From contig CM057149.1 of NCBI GenBank assembly GCA_029964075.1, forward strand, positions 6,086,465-6,150,464: a DNA stretch of 64,000 nucleotides. The letters are read 5' to 3'. Below, piece by piece: positions 22,901-33,493 of this stretch (positions are counted from its first letter, which is position 1; each line of letters opens with the position of its first letter). A program made the position numbers and the translations under genes. This DNA comes from Patiria pectinifera (Eukaryota > Echinodermata > Asteroidea > Valvatida > Asterinidae). The notes under the pieces are model-generated. The model did not search any database, was not told the origin of the DNA, and was given only the letters and a program-made list of their open reading frames with translations.

Positions 22901-24719
22901 TTATAGCATATCCAGGTGAAAAGCGGTTTTTTTTTGTTCTGAAGGAAAAAGGGGGTGTGCGCCCCCACGCACCCATGGATCCGCCCGTGTTACCCAATAC
23001 CACCTGCCATCATATTCATTATATACATGTAGTCAACTGATACTTGCAATGTATGGTGGCATAATGCTTTTTGAAGTTAATCTTCATATGCAGCTCAAAC
23101 TAAATGAAATCCCCATTTACACGTTACTCAACTCTGACGCCTAGTTATTTCTCTGTACATGTTCAGTGTGAATCAAAGACGAAATGACTGAATTAGAAAA
23201 AAGTGGCTAGCTCCATGTCATAAAAATATCATAGGGATACATTTTATATTATTGACTATAGTAACTGAAAATTTCGCGTAATTTGCATATTCTATTCCCA
23301 AATTATGTCTATTTCAATATAAAAGAGGACAAAATTCACCTGTCCACCACTGATCATTTACCGTCAAAAACTCATGAATATACATTAAAATACAATAAAA
23401 CGTGGACGTTTTCCAAACTCCATGAAAGAACAAAACTTGCAAAGGAAAATTGACAAAAATCACCATCAATATTTAAGACCCCAAAAAATGAGTTGACATC
23501 TTCCTCTAATCAAAACACCAAATTTGGCAGTAAAAACAATGTTTCAGTCTTGACTCAAATGAGTAAAATCCCTTTTGTATTTGAATGCCTGTGTGAAATC
23601 TGTAATTGTCACTCAGCTAAACAGCTTCCAATGGCATTCCATGGACGGCTATAAAAATGGGTTATTTTAGTCAAACATAATATGCATAACTTTTGATAGC
23701 ATGGATCAATTTCAGTAATTCAGTCATTAAGACATACAGTGTAAGTAAAAAAAACAACCAAATGTCGGGACTGTTGTTTTGGTGAAATTCTACATGTAGC
23801 ACTTTTAAAATCTAGGATATGAAAGCCCAATTCATAAGCTTTCTTTTAGTGCAAGAATAATTGAAATCACTCACGTAACGGTTACAACATTTTAAACACA
23901 AAACACAACCACCGTTTTAAAGTTATGTCCAATAATAATAATAAAAAAGGCGTGCGTTTGTTCAGCAAAACGAAAACCATTCACACACATCCCTTTGCGA
24001 TTTGTTTTGGTTTTTCTGAAAGAACACTTCCCTTTTTGTGATCCGTGGACAGAACTTTGAAACATGGTTGCGTTTGAAAGTGAGTGATTCGAATGATACT
24101 TGTACCGAAAGAAAGCTTATGAATTGGGCTCTCATATCTGAGATTTTAAAAGTGATGCAGAACTTCACCAAAATAATGGTCCCGACATGTGGGTTTCGTG
24201 TTCGCTGTTTTTTAACAAATTTGATTGGTTTTAAGGGGGAATGATCATGAATCCAATCACTTTTTCACCCTGTATAAATATTCATACATGTAGTTTGTCA
24301 CAGTCCAATTTCAGGTTTAATTGGCAAAAGAGAAGAAGAAATACTCGCTTGTAACAATGATGCTAGCATTCGACCGTGTTGTTGATCAAAATCTGAGCAT
24401 GGAAGGTGGCTTGTTTGTCAACAGAAGGAGGGATCATGTACAGAAGCCCCAATGTTGCCCTTGAACCTTCCCCGTGAATCATGCCATGCATCCCCTCTCA
24501 GCTCAAACAACTCTCCCTGGTATATAAGTACATAAAATACACACATGCACATCACCTATACAATGAGAGCATCTTACCAAAGTCTGCCTCACAGAAGAAT
24601 TCCTGAGGATGCTTCTGGACAAAGAGGAACGAGTCTCCGGAGATTTGAGGAGATGAAGCCCATGCTGAGACCCAACAGCTCAGGGCCAGAGCAAGCAACT
24701 TCCACCGTTGGTGCAACAT
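13971..24719 (-). CDS. TIMP-like (netrin-fold) secreted protein lacking the N-terminal Cys-x-Cys (4 exons, 283 aa)
   Basis: Minus-strand exons: 24719-24578, 16706-16467, 15352-15174, 14261-13971. Splice phases 1, 1, 0; 852 nt ending in TGA. Residues 1-21 are a signal peptide with cleavage expected after VSAWA. Then KHPQEFFCEADFVLVGKV matches the first TIMP block (HPQ..FC.ADFV..GKV). VLLVRVKRVFKG (about 84-95) matches the Y.IK...FKG strand. LLTSEQKQGLSGMYDKGCNC (about 167-186) matches the end of the inhibitory domain. The last exon has the C-terminal spacing (Cys202, Cys231, Cys242-Lys-Trp). TIMPs inhibit metalloproteinases by placing the amino group and carbonyl of mature Cys1 on the catalytic zinc. 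Here the CxC position reads FLF (31-33), a nine-residue extension precedes it, and the partner cysteines seem absent, so classical inhibition is unlikely. A tail of about 40 residues follows the usual end. Family call is firm; function is unknown. Exon 1 is the least certain exon because 7.8 kb separates it from exon 2, but its phase and the ADF-V join fit. Confidence 0.88.
15461..16054. repeat. GAGTAC hexamer satellite bounded by CAGTGTTGTAGTC-type ends
   Basis: Starts CAGTGTTGTAGTCGAGTACT and ends GTACGAGTACTACAACA. Inside are many CGAGTAC/GTACTCG words, including an eight-copy GAGTAC run at about 15939-15986, interrupted by unique DNA. Similar ends enclose GAGTCC units at 25160 and AAGTCC units at 52853. 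It lies in intron 2 of the TIMP-like gene. Confidence 0.7.
16315..16458. repeat. Dispersed repeat abutting the TIMP-like exon 2 donor
   Basis: CTCGATGGCCGAGATCT followed by a G-rich end, with TTAGCCATAATTCCGAAACC at the other end, matches in inverted order the sequence at about 30822-30975. The repeat stops about 9 bases from the donor at 16466. Termini are consistent with a G-rich miniature transposon. Confidence 0.5.
16856..17087. mobile_element. hAT-type MITE (232 bp) with 8-bp target duplication
   Basis: Ends CAAGGGTGGATC and GGATCCGCCCTTG are inverted. The flanks ATTCCCCG (16848-16855) and GTTCCCCG (17088-17095) agree at 7 of 8 bases, the duplication length used by hAT transposases. The interior has a 13-G run and poly-A/poly-T tracts. 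It lies in intron 1 of the TIMP-like gene. Confidence 0.78.
17492..17702. repeat. Inverted repeat in TIMP-like intron 1
   Basis: TTGTTTATGGTGTAAATCGA and its complement TCGATTTACACCATAAACAA form the arms. The inner part carries CGAGGACGCCCTCGATTTGA. No target duplication could be defined. Confidence 0.5.
19248..19635. mobile_element. hAT-like element, CAGTGGCGTAAATC ends (388 bp)
   Basis: The left end CAGTGGCGTAAATC and right end GATTTACGCCCCTG are inverted, with G-rich and C-rich runs inside each end. No clear 8-bp duplication remains. Termini of the form CAGTGGCGTA are characteristic of hAT family elements. Confidence 0.6.
20551..21019. mobile_element. TTAA-flanked MITE, copy 1 (469 bp)
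   Basis: TTAA precedes AGGGAATGTACATCATTGG and follows TTGTATATTCCCT, giving AGGGAAT-type inverted ends inside TTAA. The centre keeps one arm of the CCAACG hairpin found intact in other copies. Related copies: 33494, 41288, 44566, 51685 and a fragment at 59474. A TTAA duplication is the piggyBac signature, but the AGGG termini are not classical for it. Confidence 0.7.
21656..22300 (+). other. Unexplained 214-codon open frame
   Basis: This is the longest non-repetitive single frame in the window. It has a Cys-rich middle (STVYCSGPCDRNVCRNTLRC) in a locally GC-richer stretch near 21950-22090. I see no known motif, signal peptide or flanking splice structure, and it lies inside intron 1 of the TIMP-like gene on the other strand. 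Probably chance or decayed transposon sequence. Confidence 0.2.
22635..22826. repeat. GACTCGA satellite
   Basis: Dense GACTCGACTCGAGTC words repeated with interruptions by unique 15-20 bp spacers (GTAAGGGCAAATGACTCGAC). It belongs to the same class as 25160-25485 and 32774-33234. Confidence 0.7.
23737..24272. mobile_element. TA-flanked foldback element, copy A (536 bp)
   Basis: The left end CAGTGTAAGT and right end CACCCTG are bounded by TA on both sides. Long arms mirror each other: AAATCTAGGATATGAAAGCC and its partner GGGCTCTCATATCTGAGATT, and CCCGAC against GTCGGG. TA flanks and CAGGGTG ends suggest a Tc1/mariner-type foldback. Copies B (27141) and C (61355) share the arms. It lies in intron 1 of the TIMP-like gene. 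Confidence 0.72.
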
Positions 24720-27140
24720 CCTCCGTGGCAAGTCTGTCTTCTTGTGATGGTAATTTTTTTATATAGGCGTACCTCCGGATGTATGTATATTATATCTTCC
24801 TTCAATACAGCGCGAGTATGGGACCAATAGGAGAAGTTGTGGTAATCTTTGCACGATAAGAATTGCAAGAGGGGTCAATTTCTTGCAAAAGTTTGCTGAA
24901 AATCGTGTTTGACCCTAAAAGGGACGGGCGGAAATCAATCCAGCCTGTATACTTTTCCCCCGATATCATTTCCTCGTGATTTGTGTTTTTCTTTCACGAG
25001 GAGCCTCGATCAGTTTGCAGACTGATGTCTGGCAGATTTCATTTTGTTTAAACGGGCCCCAGATTTTAAGCAAGTCATATTTCTGTCACAGTGTACCAAA
25101 AATCATTTTTTTCTTTTCTTTTTTACGCAGACCGTGTATAGGAAAACGTACCTATTAACCAGTGTTGTAGTCGAGTCACCAACGTCGAGTCCGAGTCTCG
25201 AGTCACAAGCCTCGAGTCCGAGTTCAGTCCGAGTCTCGAGTCACAAGCGATTTTCCGCGGCGCCGTGAACTACTCGAGTTAAAAAGAATGCTACGTTCGT
25301 CGCACAAATACGTAACCACATGGGCTTTTTTCTTTTGATGAAAATACGTGACTCGAGTCAGGAGTCACCAAGCTTGCATGGTCGAGTCCGAGTCCGAGTC
25401 ATTTTTCAATGTGGCTCGAGTCGAGTTCGAGTCACGAAAAACCGTGACTCGAGTCCGAGTCTTGGACCCGAGTCCTACAACACTGATTTACATCATGATT
25501 ACATATAAAAACTCCTTGTTTTACTGACCTCAAACTTCGCGTATTTACAAAGCTCACAAACTTCTACTTATCTTTCGCAATTTCATAAATCGTCGGGTGC
25601 CCGGCAGAAGGGCATGTGAGCGTTCTGACGCAAAAATCATTTTCAAGAAAATTGCATTGAAAGATTCCATTGTTCCCTCGCGCGCATTATGTATCCAATG
25701 TTCTCCCACACGTAATATAAATCGTACGAATTTGAAATTTGTCACACGTATGAATCATAAGTTTAGGAACAACTTGTATTAATTTCTGACGAAAATGTTA
25801 AAATTTCATTAAAATGGAGGCAGTTTTCTGCATATGACCTTTTGCTGGGAACATGTTGGTCATTACGCTACATTGCATAAGGGCATATGCACACTTATGC
25901 CCTTCTGCCGGGCACACGACGAAATATAGTTGGTTACATTTCTGAATCCACCCCGGTAGCCCGGCTGTAAAGATGGCCGAAAACAACGGCTTTTCTATAA
26001 CGCGTGTTCCTAGAAATGATTGTGTGCTCCTTTTGCTCCCACTGAGATTTGCTAAGACTGTTGGCAGCTGCAAATGTCAAAATAACAGCACCATACAGTT
26101 GGGGTTGTTTCATGTGAACATATAATGTCAACAATGATTTATGTTGTTTTCATAAACAAAAAAATGTGCTATGAATACCACTGGTGTCGTGCATGCACGT
26201 GCTGTAGTATTAATTTTTAGCAACTCAATTTGGAGTTGGGTTTGAACTCGAGCTATAAATAGGCTCGCAGAACTGTAAACAAGGGAGGCGGAACGCTTTT
26301 CAAACTGGGGGGGGGGGGCAACACCAAAAAGGGCACTTGCTCAGAAAAGGGGCACCTTCCGTCGGTGTGAAAGTGAAGGGAAAGACTATGGTCCCGCTCG
26401 CAAACCCACGGCGAGGAACAAATTATGATTTCGCTGTCCATCTTGCTCTTTGTGTTTCTAATATCTTTGTGGAGAGACCTTTTTTATCGCGAGAGGCGAG
26501 GGGCACTGTTGCTTTTGGTGGCCAGTTCAGTGAACATTTTTCTTCGCGTGAAGAGCACTATTATTTTTTAGGGTCCACTTTTCCATGTTTCCCTGAGAGG
26601 CGTAATAGGGGTGTAAGTGGCGCCACCAACGTCAAAATAGTCTGCCCCTTACAAAAAAAAAAAATCGAAATCCTAGAGTTTTGTTTTCTTGTAGCATTCA
26701 CTGAGCGAAATATTCATCAGGTTAGTTGTTAAGCACCCTTCTTTAGATTTTGAGCGCTTGCTTCATGGACCAGACCAGATGTTGGTGGCAAAAGTTTAAT
26801 GGTATTAATTTCTTTGTTTTATCACTATTAGTGAAAATAGTCTTTCGTAATGAATGTAATGCATTTTTGATGCAGGTACTCCGTTTTAACACAAACCTAT
26901 GGGTATCAGGGGGCGGGGCTGATTGGTATGGACATTTGGTGATCTCTCTAAATTTCTACCAGAGTTGCTCAATTTGGTTAAAAAAAATACGTAAGACGCC
27001 CTTCGTTACCATGGGAACCATTTAAGTTATTATATGACTTGTGTGTTATAGGGTGTGTGTTAAACCATGAACAATGTGCATTTTGGGATATAACCCAATG
27101 CTTTCTTGGCCCCAGGCCTATCATGTACTTACTTGAGATA
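24720..27140. other. Intergenic, no gene seen
   Basis: Upstream side of the TIMP-like gene; its promoter should be here but no clear core element was recognised. Contains the GAGTC satellite at 25160-25485, a G-run remnant near 26305 and short microsatellites. The 131-codon frame at 26337-26732 has no recognisable domain. Confidence 0.5.
25160..25485. repeat. GAGTCC satellite with perfect 11-bp inverted ends
   Basis: Begins CAGTGTTGTAG and ends CTACAACACTG, an exact inverted pair. The interior is a run of CGAGTCCGAGTCTCGAGTCA variants with one unique island. No target duplication is visible beside the ends. Confidence 0.75.
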
Positions 27141-27440
27141 CAGGGTGAGTGAAAAAAAACGAAATCCAAATGTCGGGACCATATTGTTTTAGTGACGTTC
27201 TGCAAGTAGCACTTTCAAAATCTAGGATAAGAAAGCCCAATTTATAAAGCTTTCTTTTAGTACAAGAATAATCTAAATCATTTATGTACTTTTCAAGTTA
27301 CGGAGTTTTAAGCACAACAACCGTTTTAAAGTTCTGTCCACGGATCACAAAAAAACGGTGAGCGTTCTTTCAATTCAGCAAAACGAAATGACAATTCCTA
27401 ACATCCTTATGTGATTTGTTTTCGTGAAAGAACACAGAAC
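27141..27440. mobile_element. TA-flanked foldback element, copy B (truncated)
   Basis: TA then CAGGGTGAGTGAAAAAAAAC, followed by the same left arm as copy A (AAATCTAGGATAAGAAAGCC). The right arm is cut short after GTGAAAGAACAC, and no CACCCTG end is present. Confidence 0.6.
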
Positions 27441-27763
27441 TTTTGGTAATTCAAAAATCGAATATTAACTGAGCCTTCAGAAAGCAGAGCGCCCCCAATC
27501 GCCAAGAAAGTGAGGGCTCCACGTACGACGTGCGGCGCGGCGGCTCGGACGTACCGGTACGGCGGCGCGCCTGATGCATTTTCCCCCCGGGCCCCCCGCG
27601 AGAGAGAATGCACTTGCTGCGAAACATACATCTGTTTTGGTGTGAAACTGTCAAGTGATGGATTTGTGAAGACCAGGTTTGAAATTCTTAATTTTGTCCC
27701 TGTATTCAGGCCTAATTGGAAAGATTCCCATATCTGGCCATTGCTCATTTTTCCCTTCAGCTA

Positions 27764-28415
27764 CAGTCATGATAGCCCCATAAATGTGGCCTATTTACTG
27801 GACTGCCTCAGCTCCGTAAACATAGGCCACACATCCACTAGCCCCATAAATGTGGCCTATTTACTGGACTGCCTCCGTAAACATAGGCCACACACCGACC
27901 ATGTACAAAAACGTGTCGACGGAGCCAAATTTTGATTTTCACATTTAGGCTTACTTTGTAGGTTTTTTTGGCTTTAGAAGCATTCTCACCCTCTATATAG
28001 GCTAATCAGAAAGTGCTGCCTTTTTCAGATGTCTAATTTTTGTGAAATTTCATGTTGAAATTTTGATACGAAAATGTGTAAAAATGAATCTGGAAATTTC
28101 ACGAAAAATGGACATCTGAAAAAGGCAGCACTTTCTGATTAGCCTATATAGAGGGTGAGAATGCTTCTAAAGCAAAAAAAAAACCCTACAAAGTAAGCCT
28201 AAATGTGAAAATCAAAATTTGGCAAAGTCGACACGTTTTTGTACATGTGGTATGTGGATGTGTGGCCTATGTTTACGGAGGCAGTCCAGCTAGGCCACAT
28301 TTATGGGGCTACACATCCACATACTGTACAAAAACGTGTCGATTTTGCCAAATTTTGATTTTCACATTTACGGAGGCAGTCCAGCTAGGCCACATTTATG
28401 GGGCTACAGTCATGA
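27764..28415. mobile_element. Long foldback element with perfect 9-bp target duplication
   Basis: The element is 27773-28406. It starts TAGCCCCATAAATGTGGCC and ends in the inverted sequence GGCCACATTTATGGGGCTA. The whole 634 bp is one large palindrome centred near 28070, with a subterminal unit duplicated within each arm. CAGTCATGA flanks it exactly on both sides (27764-27772, 28407-28415). A 9-bp duplication with very long inverted repeats is the Mutator/MULE pattern; it carries no transposase. Confidence 0.85.
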
Positions 28416-29027
28416 CAGTTACCGGTACCTGTCACTGTCTAGCTAGGCCATATCATCAGTATCAGCCGGCATCAGAAAGTGATTTGTCCTAAGATTTAAG
28501 GGAAAATCTTTCCGGGCCTATTTATAATTTACTGAGAAAACCATGGAGGTCTTATTCCTCCATGAGAAAACACAGAAATTTTCAGACCAGTCTCATACTC
28601 AGTCATACTGACGGTTTGTGCACAGGGCAGGTTGACAAGTGATGGCCAGATATGGGATCGGGAATCTTTCCAAAAATACAGGCCTAACTGTGTATATATT
28701 ACTTGTTTTGTTACTTAATTAATGCTAGGCCTAACTCAGTACCGGTAAATATATATATTTATCATGTTAACTGTCTTTTTACCATGTTTACGGTTAGGGC
28801 CTACACTTTGCCTCTTGAAATGGAAAAGTCCAGATTTTACCTTGCAATGATATTCCTCCCATTCCACGCTGATCCACTCAATATTTGTATACTGAATACC
28901 TGGAGTGCGAGGCCGGTCAGAGAACAGATCTGTCACGTCAGCCCATGATCTTGAACTGCTGCAGAAAACTGAACTCATGGCCTGATGAACAGGGGTAATA
29001 ATACCGGTAAGTGTGAAGTAATGTAAA

Positions 29028-29177
29028 CCCGACCCGCAACCGAATCCGAGAGCGACCCGAAACAGAAACTGACCAAAAACCGACTTCGGGTCGGGTCGGG
29101 TCGGTTTGTCCATCATTTCAGTCGTGTCGGGTCGGTTACGGTTTTGCATTTGCGATTTTCGGGTCGGGTCGAGTCAC
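29028..29177. repeat. GGGTCGGGTCGG satellite
   Basis: GACCCG on the left half and GGGTC on the right half form a degenerate inverted pentamer satellite. It has the same general design as the GAGTC and GAGTAC arrays. Confidence 0.6.
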
Positions 29178-29690
29178 CCTAACCCACCTCACTCCTCCAA
29201 AATCCTCCTGGCGGTTTTGGAGGATTCTAGAGGATTGAGGATGAATGGTGATTGAATCAAATGAGGATTCTGGAGGATTGAGGATGAATGGTGATTGAAG
29301 CACATGAGGATTTTGGAGGATTGAGGATGAATGGTGATTGAAGCACAAGAGGATTTTGGAGGATTGGGGATGAATGCATTTTGAGGCAGGACTGTCTGAT
29401 GATTTGAAGGATTTGGCGTTGGTTATCATTCATTTAAACAGTACAAAATTTTGGGATGAGGAGGATTTTGGAGGATTGACGATGAATGCATTTTGAGGCA
29501 GGAATGTATTTTGTGCAAAAAAACAGTGCAAAATTTTGGGATGAGGAGGATTTTGGAGGATTGACGATGAATGCATTTTGAGGCAGGAATGCATTTTGAG
29601 GCAGGACTGACAATTTTGAAAAAATTAGGCGGAGTTGCAAAATTTTCGAGGATTTTGGATGGTTCTAAGCAAAAAGGGCCTAGGGGGTTA
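29177..29690. repeat. GGAGGATT minisatellite element
   Basis: About four units of 43 bp (GAGGATTCTGGAGGATTGAG then GATGAATGGTGATTGAAG) at 29214-29385, then two longer units with GATGAATGCATTTTGAGGCA at 29455-29615. The array is bounded by CACCCTAACCCACCTC and GGCCTAGGGGGTTAA. A related element with similar ends lies at 53052-53465. Confidence 0.7.
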
Positions 29691-32200
29691 AATCGTTGAA
29701 AAATAGTCTTACATACAACTTTGCACCATAACTGAGCATTTGACGTGTAACCCTTTCAGTGCCCACATAATTATGTCCTGCATATGGCCCTGGCCGGTGG
29801 TCACATAGCGCCATCTACATGCCCAGAGTCATTTGCGCCACTTTATTATCATCATTATTGGTAAACAATCTCTTCAAAGTGCAAAGTACACTTGACTCCA
29901 CGTTCGCTTATGCTGGCACCTGTCCCGACTGAACTCCCGCACACCAGTGCTATTTGGAAATTGAAGCTAATATCAATACAGATTATGTACGTTGGACCTT
30001 TATGTTGAAATAATTTCCCATTGTGCAAGGCTCATGCATTTAATACCGGTATTCATCTGAAGCCAGCTGCATCTGTTACTTGGCCGCTGCGTGCAGCAGT
30101 TAATGTCCCAAATTGGACTATTTTTTTGTCATGGTTCGTAATTAATACAGCTGCGCCACATGAATTAAACAAAGACGCCAGACTTGCATAGTTTTTTGTT
30201 GTCTATGTTTGTCGTCGGAGAAAGACAGTTGAGCATCATGTTGTGAGTACTTATTCCTGCTTCAACCTTGCCATTTTTCTTCTTGGCCGAATGTGCCGCA
30301 TTGGCGTGGAAAACCACTCAAACAAAAACAAAAGAAATAACTTGGGTTGTGTATCAGAATCACTCAAAAAACAGTTGTTGGGTTCAGCATGTTTCATAGC
30401 CTTGGTCAAGGCGTTCGACGATAGAGTCCGGTGATCCATGGTCAGCCGCTAATATAAACAGTAGCTGCGCGCTATGCACTCACACGTTCTGTACAAAGTG
30501 CGAACAGCAACCTTACGCGGCTGGGCTACAATATATGCAAATAGTTGGTGCTAGTCGAACGCCTTGGCACAACCGTGCCAAGGCACAACCGTGCCAAGGC
30601 TTATGTTTTTCTTTATTTTGTTGCTGGATTTTCAGCGACGACATTGTATGCGAATAAAGATGAGATTATTGTTCAGTGCTTCGTAACATATTTTACATGG
30701 ATAGAGAGCTGGATAGTGTTGCTTCATTCTCCAACAAGTGTGGAGTTCGCAGACAATATAGGCCTATAACTCGATAGAAATCATTTGATAAATCAAAATA
30801 ATGAAAATTGCCCGAACATAAGGATTCCGCCACCCCCCCCTTCAGATCTCGGCCATCGAGTGACAACAAATTATGAAACTCGGTGCATGCATAGAACAAC
30901 TTCATATGAACATACCACAGATATAGATTATAGGGTTTTGGAGTTATGGCTAATTAATTATTCATATATGCACCAATGTTAATTCTGCTTTGTGTACACT
31001 ACATTATATGGGGAAATTCAGTAAATTACAGCACGCAGCGCTGAAAGATTTTTCGCTGCGTGGTAACACATGGTAGGAATTTTATGTTTTAGGTATCAAA
31101 AATTCGCAAGACTCCTGGCTATAAAGTTCGAGAATATTTTGCAAGGGTATCGCAGAAAAAGTTGAAGGGGGGGGGGGGGCGGATTCCGCCCCTGGCTCAG
31201 TTTTAGGGTTAACTGTGACATCAAACTGCAAATAACATGTAAATTTTAATGTGTTTTGAAATCTATCTATCCCTGAGGATGTAGGCCTATTTGTTCAAAT
31301 TCATACATGTCAATGCTTAAAACTGAAAAACGTTTTAATTTCATACTGTTCCCATTGTTTGCTTATATATTTACAACTGAGTTCGATATTTATGTCAAAA
31401 ACATATTTCTGTGCCTCATCATCAAATCATCTGTCTCTCTGTTAGTCAGTTTGTGAGTTAACAGTAAGAAACGTTGACATTGTCTATTGCTCCTACACAT
31501 TTTGACCAATTTCAACCAAACCTGGTCAAAAGTATCAGAAACCCAGCCCCAACATGTCACATGACCAAACTGGGGTGAAAGGTCATCATCGGGTCACTGG
31601 GATCAAAAACCTGGCTAAAATCACGTGACTCATGCATGAGCAAGAATTTGTTGGCCCGCAGCTTCCGAGATGGCCGATCGAGCTTGCATGTCCATGAAAT
31701 TTGTGTGACACTGCTAGGGCTTTCATTGTCACAACTGCAGTTGTCTCTGCATGGGTTTAATTCGTGCCATGGCCATCAAAAGAGATAATTTATTATCTTT
31801 TGTTGCATGAATAGTCAAACTCAAAACTGCCTGTCAGGTAAAATACTGTATGCAATGAATTGGCTGCTAAGTGCAACGAGAATGATGAATAGGAACCACA
31901 ACAAATAGAGCAAAGGTCATGAAAATAACAAGTAATGCAAATTGTAGTGAATGTGCCAGGGCTATGCGAGGGCGGGTCCGTGCAGTAGGTGCCGGGTGAA
32001 GGTAGATTCATTTGCATGCCAGTTTTTGCCAGATATGATACATTGTAATAGCGCCCCAGTCTTACATGTGGTTGAGGCAAAAAGTGGATTATGAATTGGG
32101 ATTGAGAACTTGAGATACAGGAAAGGTAAGCCATTCTTGACTTTCATGTTCACCCACAATTAATATATCAGGAATATTTTAAAGCTTGTAATCAAAGCGT
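29691..32200. other. Intergenic, no gene seen
   Basis: Contains a piggyBac-like half end (TAACCCTTTCAGTGCCC at about 29747), a GTGCCAAGGCACAACC repeat near 30575, the diverged G-rich repeat at 30822-30975 and a G-run remnant at 31167-31195. No coding signal was recognised. Confidence 0.5.
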
Positions 32201-32207
32201 GTGAAAA

Positions 32208-32622
32208 ATGATAATAATAATAATAATAATGGAGTCTTATATAGCGCACGTATCTACCAACAATTAGGTACTCAAGGCGCTGGTTATTATGTCTATTATT
32301 AAAGAAAGGTAAATAAAGTATATGAGATATATGAGACCCATTATGTAGCACCTTATAAGGGTTGACAAGGTGCTGCGGCGCATATTGCAGCCACTGCCAG
32401 AAACACCGGGGCAAACCCCTTCTCTTAGCGATAAGTGTTACTGGGTTCTTTCACGTGCATTACACAACACACGGGACCTACGGCTTTACGTCCCATCCGA
32501 AGGACGAAGCAATAATGGTAAAGTGCCTTGCTTAAGAGCACAAGCACCATGTTCCCACGGTCAGGATTCGAACTCATGTACCACGGCACACAAATCGAAC
32601 ACTGTAACCATTGGACCACAGC
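32208..32622 (-). mobile_element. tRNA-derived SINE, minus strand, (ATT)n tail
   Basis: Read on the minus strand: a tRNA-like head with B box GAGTTCGAATCC near 32565, the block GAGCAAGGCACTTTACC... equivalent near 32523, and a core ending GCGCTATATAAGACTCC before an (ATTATT)n tail at 32212-32231. The same tail type is used by 50953-51303. Confidence 0.7.
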
Positions 32623-32773
32623 ACCCCACAAATTTAAAATATTTTGAGTCGAGATACCAGTCCTAAATCTTGCAACGATTTCTTTTGTGTGAAGGATCCT
32701 ACATGTGTATGTCCTACCGTACATCTTGTGAATGACTTCCTACATATTGCATTTACTTATCTTGCGAATGATC

Positions 32774-33234
32774 AGAGTTGTAACAAGTCACTGATTTTTG
32801 TGACTCGAGTCGAGTCGAGTCATTTTAAAGAAGTGACTCAAATCGAAGCGAGTCATTATAGGTCAAGAAGGTGGAGTTGAGTCGCGTCACAGTGTGTAGT
32901 TGAGTCGAGTCAAGTACTTAGCTCGAGTCAATTTGAGTCACAAATATTTGAACACTCATTTGCGAACATTCTAACGTGACGTGAACAAAAACCGGCACTG
33001 GCAGTCATTGCAAATATTTTTCGCAAAGTTTTGCTTTTATTTTTGGGACTTGAGTCTTATTAGCCTTCCTCGAGTCGAGTTGAGTCATTTTTGATGAGGG
33101 ACTCGAGTCGAGTCGAGTCACTTGCTTGCAGTGACTGGAGTCGAGTTGAGTCGTTTGCCCTTAGCAACTTGACTCGAGTCGAGTCACCAAAAATTGTGAC
33201 TCGAGTCGGACTGGAGGCGAGTCATTACAAGTCT
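32774..33234. repeat. GAGTCGAGTC satellite
   Basis: Starts AGAGTTGTAACAAGTCACTG and ends GAGTCATTACAAGTCTGC, an inverted pair, enclosing several GACTCGAGTCGAGTC clusters separated by unique spacers. It is a variant of the CAGTGTTGTAGTC-bounded class. Confidence 0.65.
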
Positions 33235-33493
33235 GCAAATGATTTACTAAATAACATTTTTTGTGCCTAAACAACACCAGATTTAGCATGTTTAGCAACT
33301 AATATTTTTCATGAGCTTCGTAAGTTTGCATTAGAAGGGAGCATTGTTTTGCCCAAGTTAGAAGTTTAACATTAAGGGAATAAATGTTTGCTTGGTCGGT
33401 TTTACACATATGTTAAAGACAGGTTGGAGTCCGTATACTGTTAATATAATACGTGGGAGTCCAATTTCGTGTGACACGTAGAAAAGTGTTTAA

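Noticed and set aside
26337..26732. A 131-codon open frame
   Set aside because: It starts in a G-rich transposon remnant and has no domain, signal peptide or splice context.
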